Assembly (NCBI GenBank): GCA_020633465.1
Contig: JACKDN010000052.1
Span: 1 to 33,726, forward strand
Reading direction: 5' to 3'
From: Myxococcales bacterium
GTDB lineage: Bacteria; Myxococcota_A; Bradymonadia; UBA7976; UBA1532
DNA length: 33,726 nt
Shown here: one piece after another, positions 1 to 8,600 of the stretch
Position numbering within the stretch: position 1 is the stretch's first letter
Layout of the letters: each line of letters starts with the position of its first letter
The notes under the pieces: model-generated
What the model was told of the DNA's origin: nothing
What the model saw: only the letters and a program-made list of their open reading frames with translations
The model's database searches: none
Translations under genes and position numbers: made by a program

Positions 1-639
1 GCCGACGGCTCGCTGGTCACCGCGATCAACGCGGTGGCGGACGCCACCGGCGTCGTGGCGTCGCTCGACGCCGACCACAAGCTGGTGCTGACCGCCAACG
101 ACGGCCGCAACATCCACGTCACCGTCAACGGCACCGGCACGAACTCCGGTCTCGCCGCGGCGGCCGGCGAAACGGTGTACGGCGGCACGCTGACGCTCCA
201 GTCGGACTCGCAGGTGACCATCGACACCGCCGCCAACACCGAGATCTCGCTCGGGTTCGTGGCCGGCCCCAGTCGGATCACCGCCGGCGCCGGCACCACC
301 GATGTGTACGGCGTCAACGCGGACAAGGCCATCGGCACCGTCGACATCACCACCCGCGAGGGCGCCAACCTGGCCATCGACATCGCGGACGTCGCGCTGG
401 GGCAGATCTCGTCCATCCGCGCCGACCTCGGTGCGGTCCAGAACCGCCTCGAGTCCACGGTCAACAACCTCTCGGCCACGTCCGAGAACCTGTCGGCCGC
501 GCGCTCGCGGATCCTGGACGCCGACTTCGCGTCGGAGACGGCGACCTTCTCGCGGAACCAGATCATCCAGCAGGCCGGTATCTCGGTGTTGGCGCAGGCC
601 AACCAGCAGCCCCAGGTCGCCCTGTCGCTGCTGGCGTAA
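1..639 (+). CDS. fliC: Flagellin FliC, C-terminal part (5' end outside window)
   Basis: Filament subunit, exported by the flagellar type III system. The reading frame is open from base 1, so the start codon and the N-terminal D0/D1 helices lie to the left of the window; 212 residues are visible. The first half is beta-rich, variable-domain-like sequence with a flagellin 'hook IN'-like stretch. The last ~100 residues are the conserved C-terminal D1/D0 helices: a RADLGAVQNRLESTVNNL block, an ENLSAARSRILDADFA block, and the terminal IIQQAGISVLAQANQ / PQVALSLL signature. The final Ala after SLL is slightly longer than usual. flaG and fliD follow on the same strand. The family call is very secure; the sequence cannot say whether this is the only flagellin in the genome. 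Confidence 0.97.
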   Translation, partial: ADGSLVTAINAVADATGVVASLDADHKLVLTANDGRNIHVTVNGTGTNSGLAAAAGETVYGGTLTLQSDSQVTIDTAANTEISLGFVAGPSRITAGAGTTDVYGVNADKAIGTVDITTREGANLAIDIADVALGQISSIRADLGAVQNRLESTVNNLSATSENLSAARSRILDADFASETATFSRNQIIQQAGISVLAQANQQPQVALSLLA

Positions 640-662
640 GACGGTCCGGGTGAGTGACACGG

Positions 663-691
663 ACCCGCCGTCCCCCTCGGGGCGGCGGGTC
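663..691 (+). terminator. GC-rich hairpin between fliC and flaG
   Basis: An ACCCGCCG...GGCGGGT inverted repeat closes over a C-rich loop just after the fliC stop codon. No T-run follows, and the flaG ribosome-binding site begins immediately after it. It is therefore more likely an mRNA 3'-end stabiliser or attenuator that lowers flaG-fliD expression relative to flagellin than a full terminator. The role is inferred from position only. Confidence 0.4.
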
Positions 692-707
692 GAGGAGCAG
701 TAGAGCG

Positions 708-1187
708 ATGGCCATCAACGTCTCGCAAGCCCTCGTGGGCGCGGGGCTCCGGCAGACCGCGTCGAAGGACGCGGCCACCGCCCGGGGCAGCCCGCGCGTT
801 CGGGCCGAAGGGCCCGAGGACATCGAGGTGCCCGTCGCCGATCCCGTCCGGGTTCAGCCCCGCTCCGCCGCGGGGTCCGAAGGGGTGGCGGCGGCGGCCG
901 AGGCGGCCGCGCGCGCAGCCGAAGAAGTGGATCCGACCGCGCTCGTTCGCGCGGTCGAGGAAGCCAACGTGGTTGCCGAGGCCGCCCTGCGCGCCTCGCA
1001 CCGGTCGGTGGAGTTCCGGCACGACGACAGCTCGGGCCGGATCACCATCACCATCAAGGAAGAGCGGAACGGCGAGGAGGTGTCGAAACAGATCCCCCCG
1101 AGCCAGTTCCTGAAGATGGTCGAGCGCCTGCGGGACATGGCGGAGCGTACGCGCCCCCGCGGTGCCCTGCTGGAGCTCGACGTCTGA
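708..1187 (+). CDS. flaG: FlaG family protein
   Basis: FlaG proteins are small polypeptides encoded beside flagellin and fliD that influence filament length. This one is 159 residues. The N-terminal ~95 residues are low-complexity, Ala/Arg-rich and poorly conserved. The C-terminal ~65 residues carry the FlaG signature: VEFRHDDSSGRITITI, then a K/R-E-rich turn, then IPPSQFLKMVERLRDM, typical of FlaG domains in which a 'V..KIPPEE.L.M...LR' segment ends the fold. I chose the ATG at 708 because a GAGGAG ribosome-binding site lies about 8 bases upstream. The frame is open further upstream to 654, but that would run through the intergenic hairpin and adds Arg-rich junk. It probably shares transcripts with fliC. 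Confidence 0.85.
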   Translation: MAINVSQALVGAGLRQTASKDAATARGSPRVRAEGPEDIEVPVADPVRVQPRSAAGSEGVAAAAEAAARAAEEVDPTALVRAVEEANVVAEAALRASHRSVEFRHDDSSGRITITIKEERNGEEVSKQIPPSQFLKMVERLRDMAERTRPRGALLELDV

Positions 1188-1191
1188 CCCC

Positions 1192-1229
1192 GCTCACCGG
1201 CCGGCCCTCGGTCGGTGAGCCCCTTTCTC
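1192..1229 (+). terminator. Rho-independent-type terminator after flaG
   Basis: A 12-bp stem (arms 1192-1203 and 1209-1220, one G-U pair) closes over a 5-base loop and is followed by CCCTTTCTCTC, a pyrimidine tail with modest T content. It lies 5 bases after the flaG stop. It is the best terminator-like structure between flaG and fliD and suggests that fliD is at least partly transcribed separately. Confidence 0.6.
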
Positions 1230-1360
1230 TCCGGGCCGCCGCTGGCCCGCCTCGTGCACATCGGCATCGAGGACCGCGAGGAAACAGCGGCGCGTCGACG
1301 CGCTGCGCGCGGATCCCGCAGGCGCGCTGCTAGACTGTTCGGGCGCGCGAGGAGGCACGA

Positions 1361-3610
1361 GTGGGCATCGCAATCGACGGCATCGCCAGCGGCATCGACA
1401 CCGCGTCGATCATCGACCAGCTGCTGAGCCTCGAGAACCGCCAGGTCCTCATCTTCCAGCGCAAGATCGCCGAAGAGGAGCTGCGCCGCGCCGCCTTCGG
1501 CGATCTCAACGGGCGCCTGCAATCGCTCCGCACCGCCGCCCGCGGCTTCAACGCCGACGACCTCTTCGGCAACCTCAGCGCCACCAGCACCGACGACAGC
1601 ATCGTGACGGTCAGCGCCACGAAGTCGGCGCCCATCGGCACCCAGAGCGTCGAGGTCCTGCAGATCGCCACCAGCCACCGCATCGCGGCCCAGGGCTTCG
1701 TCGACAACACGGCCACGGGGGTCGCGGCGGGCGCGGGCACCTTCGAGTTCCGCGTCGGCAGCGGCGCCACTCAGTCCATCGAGGTCGACAGCGGCACCTC
1801 GCTCCGTGACCTGGCCGAGCAGATCAACGCCAAGAACGCGGGCGTCCGCGCCGACATCGTCAACGATGGCAGCAGCACCAACCCCTACCGCCTGGTGCTC
1901 ACTTCGGAGAACGAAGGCACCGAGGGGCTGATCTCGGTCACGAACAACGACACGACGCTCGACTTCAGCAACCCGGTCATCGAGGCCGTCGCCGCCGACG
2001 GCGACAACGCCGGCACCTACACCGGCGCGGTCAGCTCCGGCGGCGCCTTCACCGGCGCCGAGAACACCGCCTTCGTCGTCGAGATCATTCAGGGCGGCGC
2101 CGCCGACGGGACGGCGAAGTATCGCTTCTCGAGCGATGGAGGCCTGACCTTCGACGACAACGGCGGCGCCGGCTACGACGTCACGTCCGGCGGCCCGCTG
2201 GCCCTCGCCGACGGCGTCACCATCGAGTTCACCGACGACGGCAGCCTGCTGACGGCCGGCGACACCTTCCGCATCGACGCCTTCAACCCGCTGCTCGATT
2301 CGCCCCAGGACGCCATCCTCAAGGTCAACGGCATCAACATCACCAAGTCGTCGAACACCATCGACGACATCTTCGATGGGCTCACCCTGAACCTGAACTC
2401 GGCCTCGGCGGGCAAGACCGTCAACCTGACCGTCGGGCTGACGGCGGGCGACATCACGCCCGCGCTGAGCGCCTTCGTGGGCGCCTACAACTCCGCGATC
2501 GGCTTCCTGAATCAGCAGTTCGCCTTCGATCCCGCGTCGGGCGCGGCGGCGCCGCCGCTGAACGGCGACGCCGCCGTCCGTCAGGTGCAGAAGGAGCTGA
2601 AGAACTTCGTCAGCGGCCGCCTGCCCGGCCTCGGCAGCGACACCGTCAGCGCCCTCTCCGAGCTCGGCATCACGTCGAACGAGAAGACCGGCCTGCTCAG
2701 CCTCGACACCGGCAAGCTCGACGCGCTGCTGCGCGACGATCCGACCGCGGTCGAGCGCGTCCTCACCAGCTTCGGCGAGCGCCTCAACGGCAACTTCGAG
2801 TTCGTGCGCCGCTCGGCCAACAGCGCGCCGGGCGTCTACGAGGTCGAGGTGACCCAGGCCCGCACCCGGGCCGAGGTGGTCGGCACCGCGCCGGCCGAGG
2901 TGCTCGCGGCCAACGAGTCGGTCCGGGTGGGCCTCAACACCAACGCCGACGGCGGCGGCGCGTTCGTCGAGGTGCAGGTGGATCTGCTCGCCGGCACGAC
3001 GCCAGCTCAGCAGGTGGCGCAGTTCAACCAGGCCTTCGCCGACGACGACCTCGACGTGACGGCCTTCCTCGACACCAGCGGCGCCCTCGCCTTCCGCGCC
3101 AACACCTACGGCGGCGACTACGCCGTGCGCATCTCGTCCGACCAGGCCTCGGGCCCGGGCACCACGAACGTCGGCGTCGCGGTGCGCTCGGACACCGGCA
3201 CCGATCTCGAGGGCACCATCGGTGGCCGCCCCGCGCGCGTGCTCGACGGCACGCACCTCAAGGGCGACAACGGCTACGCCACCGAAGGCATCGAGGTCAT
3301 CATCCCCGACGACACCAGCGGCTCGCTGGGCCGGGTGCGCATCGCCGATGGCGTCGGCGAGTCGCTGCCTTCGATCATCGACAGCCTGAGCACCGGGCGG
3401 GGCATCCTCGCCAGCCGCACCAGCGGCATCGACGCCCGCATCACTCAGCTCGAAGAGAACATCTCGCGGCAGGAGCGTCGCACCGCCCAGGTGGAGGAGC
3501 GGCTTCGCCGCCAGTTCACCAACCTGGAGGTGACGCTGGGCAAGCTGCAGTCGCTCGGCGACTACGTCTCGCAGCAGCTCGCCGCGCTCGCCCCGGCCAA
3601 GAAGAAGTAG
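1361..3610 (+). CDS. fliD: Flagellar filament cap protein FliD (HAP2)
   Basis: FliD forms the oligomeric cap at the filament tip under which flagellin subunits fold. This protein is 749 residues, long for the family (about 470-700). The N-terminus (GIASGIDTASIIDQLLSLE) is the classical FliD_N start. Residues ~115-175 form the hook-IN-like module. Residues ~200-310 carry an inserted beta-rich module with the 'SSDGGLTFDD ... LTAGDTFRIDAFNP' pattern seen in other long FliD proteins. FliD_C runs from ~355 and ends in a long coiled coil (ITQLEENISRQERRTAQVEERLRRQF ... LQSLGDYVSQQLAAL). A second hook-IN-like stretch sits at ~495-600. The GTG start at 1361 is preceded by GAGGAGG. The gene ends 24 bp from the convergent fliT. 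Confidence 0.96.
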   Translation: MGIAIDGIASGIDTASIIDQLLSLENRQVLIFQRKIAEEELRRAAFGDLNGRLQSLRTAARGFNADDLFGNLSATSTDDSIVTVSATKSAPIGTQSVEVLQIATSHRIAAQGFVDNTATGVAAGAGTFEFRVGSGATQSIEVDSGTSLRDLAEQINAKNAGVRADIVNDGSSTNPYRLVLTSENEGTEGLISVTNNDTTLDFSNPVIEAVAADGDNAGTYTGAVSSGGAFTGAENTAFVVEIIQGGAADGTAKYRFSSDGGLTFDDNGGAGYDVTSGGPLALADGVTIEFTDDGSLLTAGDTFRIDAFNPLLDSPQDAILKVNGINITKSSNTIDDIFDGLTLNLNSASAGKTVNLTVGLTAGDITPALSAFVGAYNSAIGFLNQQFAFDPASGAAAPPLNGDAAVRQVQKELKNFVSGRLPGLGSDTVSALSELGITSNEKTGLLSLDTGKLDALLRDDPTAVERVLTSFGERLNGNFEFVRRSANSAPGVYEVEVTQARTRAEVVGTAPAEVLAANESVRVGLNTNADGGGAFVEVQVDLLAGTTPAQQVAQFNQAFADDDLDVTAFLDTSGALAFRANTYGGDYAVRISSDQASGPGTTNVGVAVRSDTGTDLEGTIGGRPARVLDGTHLKGDNGYATEGIEVIIPDDTSGSLGRVRIADGVGESLPSIIDSLSTGRGILASRTSGIDARITQLEENISRQERRTAQVEERLRRQFTNLEVTLGKLQSLGDYVSQQLAALAPAKKK

Positions 3611-3620
3611 ATCGCCGCTC

Positions 3621-3632
3621 GCCCCGCGGGGC
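3621..3632. other. Perfect 12-bp palindrome between convergent fliD and fliT
   Basis: GCCCCGCGGGGC sits in the 24-bp gap between two convergent stop codons. It could form a hairpin in either transcript and may help end both, but there is no T-run on either side. Confidence 0.35.
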
Positions 3633-3634
3633 CG

Positions 3635-3997
3635 TCAGCCGCGGCCGTGCCGACCGCCGTGCTTGGGCGCCGGCGGCAGCGCCTTCTGATAGCCCTGCAG
3701 CCCGCGGCGCCCGCGGTCGAGCTTCATCAGGCGGCCGCGCGTCTCGTCGCGCAGGCGCGCGAAGTGCGTCAGCAGCACGTCGTTGACCCGCGCGAGCTCG
3801 GTCAAGCGCGCGCGGCAGTCTTCGATGGTGGGATCGTCGGGATCGAGATCGCCCAGCGCCTCGAGCGCGGCGAGCTCGGCGTCGCGGGCCTGGTCGAAGG
3901 CGTCGAGATCCGGCGGACGACCGTGGAGGAAGTCGTCGAGGATCCCGCGGGCGAGGGCGAGGAGTCGATCGAGGTGGGCGCGATGCGCTCGGCTCAC
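3635..3997 (-). CDS. fliT: FliT/FlgN-like flagellar export chaperone
   Basis: Small, predicted all-helical protein (120 residues) directly after fliS. FliT family proteins act as export chaperones for FliD. Residues ~60-110 (IEDCRARLTELARVNDVLLTH..., then a K/R-rich helix and GLQGYQK) match the FliT pattern of an acidic helix, an 'L.eLn..L' helix and a basic GxxAYxK-like end. I chose the GTG at 3997 because it overlaps the fliS stop codon in a GTGA arrangement, which implies translational coupling. The open frame continues upstream to 4132, but that part is antisense-like Arg/Pro-rich sequence inside fliS. Sequence similarity in this family is weak, so the call rests on length, helices, motif and position. 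Confidence 0.7.
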   Translation of the reverse strand: MSRAHRAHLDRLLALARGILDDFLHGRPPDLDAFDQARDAELAALEALGDLDPDDPTIEDCRARLTELARVNDVLLTHFARLRDETRGRLMKLDRGRRGLQGYQKALPPAPKHGGRHGRG

Positions 3998-4494
3998 GCC
4001 TCGCGGCCCCCGGGCAGCTTCGAGCCGGTGGCCGGCTCGGCGGCGGGGCGCGCGGCGGCGGAGGTGGTGATCCGGCCCACCTGCTTGCCGACGGTGGGGT
4101 CGTTGGGCAGGCTGGTCAGCGCCTGGCCCCATCCCTCACGCAGGGTGGTCAGCAGCTTCACGACGACGTCGATCGGCTCCGTCTTGACCTGCAGGTTCGC
4201 CTCGGTCAGCTGCTCCATCATGTAGATGTACAGCTGCTCGAGCTGCGTGCACAGCTCCGGGGCGATCGAGAAGTCGAGGCTGCTCATCAGCTCGCTGATG
4301 ATCGCCTGCACCTTCCCGACGTAGGTGCCCTTGCCCGCATAGTCGCCTTCTTCGATCTTCTTCTTGGCGATCAAGGCGAACCGGATGGCGCCGTCGTACA
4401 GCATCAGCATGATCTGCGCCGGCGAGGCGGTCTGGATCTTGACCGCTCGATAGCGCTGAAAGCTGCTCTGGCCATAGCCGTTCTTGGCGTACAT
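3994..4494 (-). CDS. fliS: Flagellin export chaperone FliS
   Basis: FliS binds the disordered C-terminus of flagellin in the cytosol and keeps it export-competent. It is 166 residues; typical FliS is 120-150. The body is canonical: YRAVKIQTASPAQIMLMLYDGAI, then a helix with KKKIEEGDYAGKG..V.K.QAIISELMSSLDF, then an LEQLYIYMMEQLTEANLQ helix. The C-terminal ~30 residues (Ala/Pro/Gly-rich after VGKQVGRI) are an extra tail. The ATG at 4494 has an ACGGAG ribosome-binding site 6 bases upstream; the frame runs open to 4665, but that passes through the promoter. It is the first gene of a two-gene unit with fliT, read from the sigma-28-like promoter at 4601-4627. Confidence 0.95.
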   Translation of the reverse strand: MYAKNGYGQSSFQRYRAVKIQTASPAQIMLMLYDGAIRFALIAKKKIEEGDYAGKGTYVGKVQAIISELMSSLDFSIAPELCTQLEQLYIYMMEQLTEANLQVKTEPIDVVVKLLTTLREGWGQALTSLPNDPTVGKQVGRITTSAAARPAAEPATGSKLPGGREA

Positions 4495-4600
4495 CGAAAC
4501 TCCGTTGCGGACCGTTCCCTGGCTCCACGCGGCGCCCGATCGGACACTCACGTGCCCCCGGAGGTCGCCGCCGAGGCGCCTCCCGCGCCTCTCTCTCTCG

Positions 4601-4627
4601 CTATCGTCGGTCGACAGTCGATCTTGA
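4601..4627 (-). promoter_or_regulatory. Sigma-28 (FliA)-type promoter for fliS-fliT
   Basis: Read on the - strand: TCAA (4627-4624), exactly 15 bases, then GACGATAG (4608-4601). The sigma-28 consensus is TAAA-N15-GCCGATAA, so the -35 matches 3 of 4 and the -10 matches 6 of 8. The extended -35 (TCAAGATCG) is identical to that of the flgM promoter at 12905-12931. It lies about 107 bases upstream of fliS. Confidence 0.65.
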
Positions 4628-4655
4628 AAGAAAAGGCACGCTGCGCCGGATTTTT

Positions 4656-4669
4656 CCGTGACCACACGG
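4656..4669. other. Hairpin beside a T5 run, between the exported-protein gene and fliS
   Basis: CCGTG-ACCA-CACGG forms a 5-bp stem directly next to a TTTTT run on the + strand. On the - strand, the direction of transcription here, the hairpin is followed by AAAAA rather than T, so it is not a canonical terminator for the upstream operon. It could be an operator-like inverted repeat just upstream of the fliS promoter. Function unknown. Confidence 0.3.
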
Positions 4670-4683
4670 GGCTGGGCGCGCGC

Positions 4684-5604
4684 TCACAGCTTCCACTTCA
4701 TCACCTTGCGCTCGTAGGGCTTTCGCTTGCTGTTGCGGCGCCGCAGCTCGCTCTCCATCGCTTTCTTCTCGTCGGCGAGCGCCTGCTTCTCCTCGGCGGA
4801 CATCGGGGGCGGCGGGGACGCCGGCGGCGGCGTGACGACCAGCCGGGCGGTGTCGCCCGCGGCCACGGCGGGCAGGTCGACGAACGTCGACGGCCCACCC
4901 ATCACCGCGCGGACCACCGGCGGCGCCGCGGGGGCGCCCCCGTCGATGCCGTCCTCGACCACCCGCGCCACCGCCACCTGGCCGCGCACCTCGACGACCT
5001 CGACGCGCCCGACCTGCACCTCGACCTGCGTGGTCGGGACGCTCGGCGGTGAGGGTGGACGCACGCGCGGCGCCGGCGCGCGCAAGGGCAGCGGCGGCGC
5101 GTCGGCCGGGTGCTCCACCGGCACCGCCGGCGCCGGCGCGTCGGCCTTCGCCGTCGGCTCGACCTCGGCCTCGCCCGCGGGCGCCCGCCCCTCCGCCTCG
5201 GCCCGCTCGCGGGCCACCGCGCGACTCGGCGGGCGCCGCTTCACCCGCCGCTTCTTTGCCTTCGGGGCGGGCCGAACCGCGTCGCCTTCGACCCGGGGAG
5301 CGTCCGCCGGCTGGCTGGCCGGGGCCCCCCCCACCGGCACCTGCGCCGGCACCTCGACGGTGCGGTGCACGGTCAGCGTCCGCCCGATCAGCGTCGACAG
5401 ATCACCGGCGGCGTCCGTCGCGCGCAGCCAGATCTCGCGCGGCGCCTGCACGGTCCGGCCGGTCAGGTCGACGGGGCGGTACACGCCGACCACCTGCAGA
5501 TCGAAACGCTCCCCGCTGGGGGGCTCCGCCGCCGCGGGCGCCGCGGTGAGCGTCGCGAGCCCGATCAGAGCGGCCCGGCAGATCGTGCGTGCGCGCTGCG
5601 TCAT
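4684..5604 (-). CDS. Exported protein of unknown function, coupled to the adenylate cyclase gene
   Basis: 306 residues. Residues 1-26 (MTQRARTIC, a hydrophobic AALIGLATLTAAPAAA core, AxA cleavage site) form a Sec signal peptide. A first folded part (~30-90: FDLQVVGVYRPVDLTGRTVQ...LSTLIGRTLTVHR) is followed by ~110 residues of Ala/Pro/Lys/Glu-rich linker. A second beta-rich part (~190-265: VEVQVGRVEVVEVRGQVAVARVVEDG ... AAGDTARLV) precedes a very basic C-terminus (RRRNSKRKPYERKVMKWKL). The 'GRVEVVEV.G.VAVARVV...GD' pattern resembles the small beta-barrel seen in FlgT C-terminal and similar envelope proteins; that resemblance is my inference. The ATG at 5604 overlaps the cyclase stop codon (ATGA), so the two are translationally coupled. 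Likely periplasmic or outer-membrane, possibly flagellum-associated by context. Confidence 0.7.
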   Translation of the reverse strand: MTQRARTICRAALIGLATLTAAPAAAEPPSGERFDLQVVGVYRPVDLTGRTVQAPREIWLRATDAAGDLSTLIGRTLTVHRTVEVPAQVPVGGAPASQPADAPRVEGDAVRPAPKAKKRRVKRRPPSRAVARERAEAEGRAPAGEAEVEPTAKADAPAPAVPVEHPADAPPLPLRAPAPRVRPPSPPSVPTTQVEVQVGRVEVVEVRGQVAVARVVEDGIDGGAPAAPPVVRAVMGGPSTFVDLPAVAAGDTARLVVTPPPASPPPPMSAEEKQALADEKKAMESELRRRNSKRKPYERKVMKWKL

Positions 5605-8600
5605 GAACGCTCTCCCGCGTCGAAGCCTCGGGGACTCAGCAGCACCGACGCGCGCCCCCCGTGCGCCGCGCCGAGGCAGCGCACCATCCAACGCTCGTAC
5701 AGATCAATCAGCCGTAGGTGCTTGACGATGCCCCGGTCGTGGCCGCCCGCCAGCCGGTGCCGCTCGTCGAAGGCGACGGTCGAGCCCTCGATCACGAAGG
5801 CCTCCTGCCCGGCCTCGCCGCTGGCCTCGAGCACCACCTCGACCAGCGCGTGCACGAAGCGCCGTCCGTGCTCACTCGGCGAGAACGCGCGCCCGGCGTA
5901 CTCGAGGTACAGCCCGCTGCGCCCCCGCCCCGTCTCGCCGCGCAGCCAGATCGGCCGCGGCGCGGCGCTGGCCTTCGACAGCTCGCCCAGCACGCGGTTG
6001 GTGTCCTCGGCGAGCACCGTCGGCGCGCCGAGCGCCCGCCCCTCGCGCAGCTCGAACACCCGCAGCGCCCGGCGCAGATCCCGCGCGCTCTGCACATAGC
6101 CCCGCAGGTGCTGGAGCACGCGCCTTACGATCAGCAGCAGCACCGCCTCGGGCTGCCGCGTGTGCCGCATGTAGATGCGCCGCGTCTCGTCGCAGACGAT
6201 GATGTAGCCGACGCCGCGCACCTGCCGCCACGCGACGTAGATCTCCGCGTCGCGATCCTCGCCGTGCTTCTCGACCACCGCCCGCAGGTCGCTGAGCGTC
6301 GGTGACAGCCGATCGATGAACAACGTCTGGCGGTCGTAGCCGCTGTTGCCCAGCTGCCGCACGACGCCGCGCAGCGAGCGCGCGCCGGCCACGCGCGGGC
6401 CGTCCGCGCTGCGATGCACCACCTGGAAGCGGCCGCCCACCTCATAGACGAAGGTGCGGCTCTCGCGCGTGGCCAGGGGCGCGACGAACACCTCGTCGGT
6501 GGTCTCGATGATCTGGCGCAGGCGGTTGCGCACCGCGGGCAGCGTGCGATCGTGGGGCGCGAGGATCTCCACCGGCTGATCGAGCGGCGCGCCGGGATCG
6601 ATGCCCGCGTACAGCGCGCGCATCGCCTTGGCCACCGCCCGCGGCCCCTCGAAGCGCCGACAGAAGACCTCGCCCCAGCTGTTGAGCGTCACCACCGAGA
6701 TGTCGCGCAGCCGGTTCTCGCGCTTGCGCCCGTAGTTCAGGATGTCCCAGTTCTCGGGCAGGTAGTAGACGCCGGCCTGCTCCGACGCGTCGGCCGGCGC
6801 GCCGGGCAGATCGAAGTTCACCACCAGGGCGGCGCGCTCGACGCGGCGGGGGGCCAGGAAGCTCGTCGGCGGAATGCTGAAGGGATCCGGGCAGGCGAAC
6901 AGCGCCATGAAGCGATCGAGCATCGCCCGGAACTCGGCGGTCGAGGTGCGCGACTTCGCGCTGATGAGGCCCACGACGGAGCCCGCGTGGAACAGGCCGT
7001 TGAAGGTCAGCCAGCTGCCCACCTCGGCCAGGGTGCTGCCGGTCCACATGGGCGCGTCGCGCTCGGCGACCGCGTTGCGGCGCACCTCTCGGTGCACCTC
7101 CCATTGGCGATCCGGGCCGGCCTCGGGCACCTCGAGCACGACGATGCGCTCCTCGACCCGCGGCTCGCGCAGGAAGTAGGTGAACAGGTGCTGCACCTTG
7201 CCCGGCTCCTGCCCGAAGCAGGCGAAGAGGCGGCGCCCCAGGATGGTGACGTCGTTCTCGTTGATCTTCACCGCGGCCGTGCGGGCGCGGTCGATCAGCT
7301 GACGGTACAACCCCAGCATGAACTGCCGGATGGACTGGCCCATCGCGTCGACGCGCTCGGCCGACCACGAGTCGAGGCTGTCGAGATCGGCGATGAGGTG
7401 CTGATCCCAGCCCCAGCGCTGGATGTAGGCCTGCATCACGCGGAACCGGCGCATGAAGGCCGTCCGCTCGAGCGTCTCGCGGCTGAGCTTCAACCCCACC
7501 TTCAGGTAGAAGCACTGCTGCACCAGCCGGAAGGCCTCCCAGTCGTGCCGCCCGGCGAAGTACTCGCTGATCGCGTCGAAGAGCAGCACGTAGGGGTCGG
7601 TGTACTGCGGCGCCTGCTCGCCCTGAAGCACGCGCTGCTTCAGCTGATCGCACAGCAGCATCGGCTGCTCGCTGTCGAGGTAGCGCACCAGCAGCGCCAT
7701 CTTCAGCAGGCTCTTGAACGGGCTGCGCAGGCTCTTGTTGATCTGCCACAGGGCCGCGCCGAAGAACTCACCCTGGTCGATGTCGCCGATGAAGCCGAGG
7801 TCGACGAAGCTGATCTCGCTGACCAGATCGGCCCGCTCGATGGCGTCGCTCACGCGCCGGTAGCCGTCGGCGTCCACGCCCACCGGCACCACCCACCACA
7901 GCGGCACGTGGCCCGCGATGAAGACGGCCGTCCGGTAGAACTCCTCCTTGAGCAGCTTGCCCTGCGCGCTGCCCGACGAGTCGACGTCCTCTTCGCTGCC
8001 GCCGAAGTCGTTGATGCGCGCGCGGTGCGTGTCGACGAGGAAGAAGTGGCAGTCGAGGCCGCGCTTGCGGGCCCAGCGCTCGATCTCGTCGACCCGCTGG
8101 ATCAGCTGCTTCTGCGCCGCAGCGGACAGGCTGTCCTCGTCGACGACCACCCAGTAGTCGATGTCGCTCTTGCCGCTCTGGCCGATGGTGCCGACGCTGC
8201 CCATCGCCAACAGCGAGCGGATGGCCGGCCGATACATGGCCGACTGTCGCCGGCGGCTGCGGTTGGGGGGGAAGACCTCCTCGACCGCCGCGCGGATGGT
8301 GGCGTTGAACTCGAAGTTGCTGATGCCGTGGGCCGGCTCGTCCTCGGGCTGATAGCCGGGCAGACCCGGGATGTTGACGTGCAGCAGGTAGGGGATGACC
8401 GAGAAGGTGGTGCGGTCCTTGGGCTTCAGCGCCTCGTACAGGTAGCCCAGCTTCGTGCGGTTGAAGTCGAGGTAGCGCAGCAGCGCCTCGCGCAGCTGCT
8501 CGAGGCCGCGCCCCGGCGGCAGCGCGCGCGCCGCCCGGGTGGCGTCGCGGAAGTAGGTCTGGACGTAGGCCTCGCCCTCGCCGGGCTTGGCCGACGCCGG

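Noticed and set aside
1331..1336. TAGACT as a -10 box for fliD
   Set aside because: No -35-like hexamer at 16-18 bases upstream; one hexamer alone is too weak.
854..3256. 800-residue open frame on the - strand opposite fliD and flaG
   Set aside because: Arg/Val/Glu-rich composition typical of the antisense of GC-rich coding DNA, no ribosome-binding site, no motif, and it lies wholly opposite two secure genes.
4495..4665. Longer N-terminus for fliS
   Set aside because: The extension runs through the sigma-28-like promoter and has no FliS similarity; the ATG at 4494 has its own ribosome-binding site.
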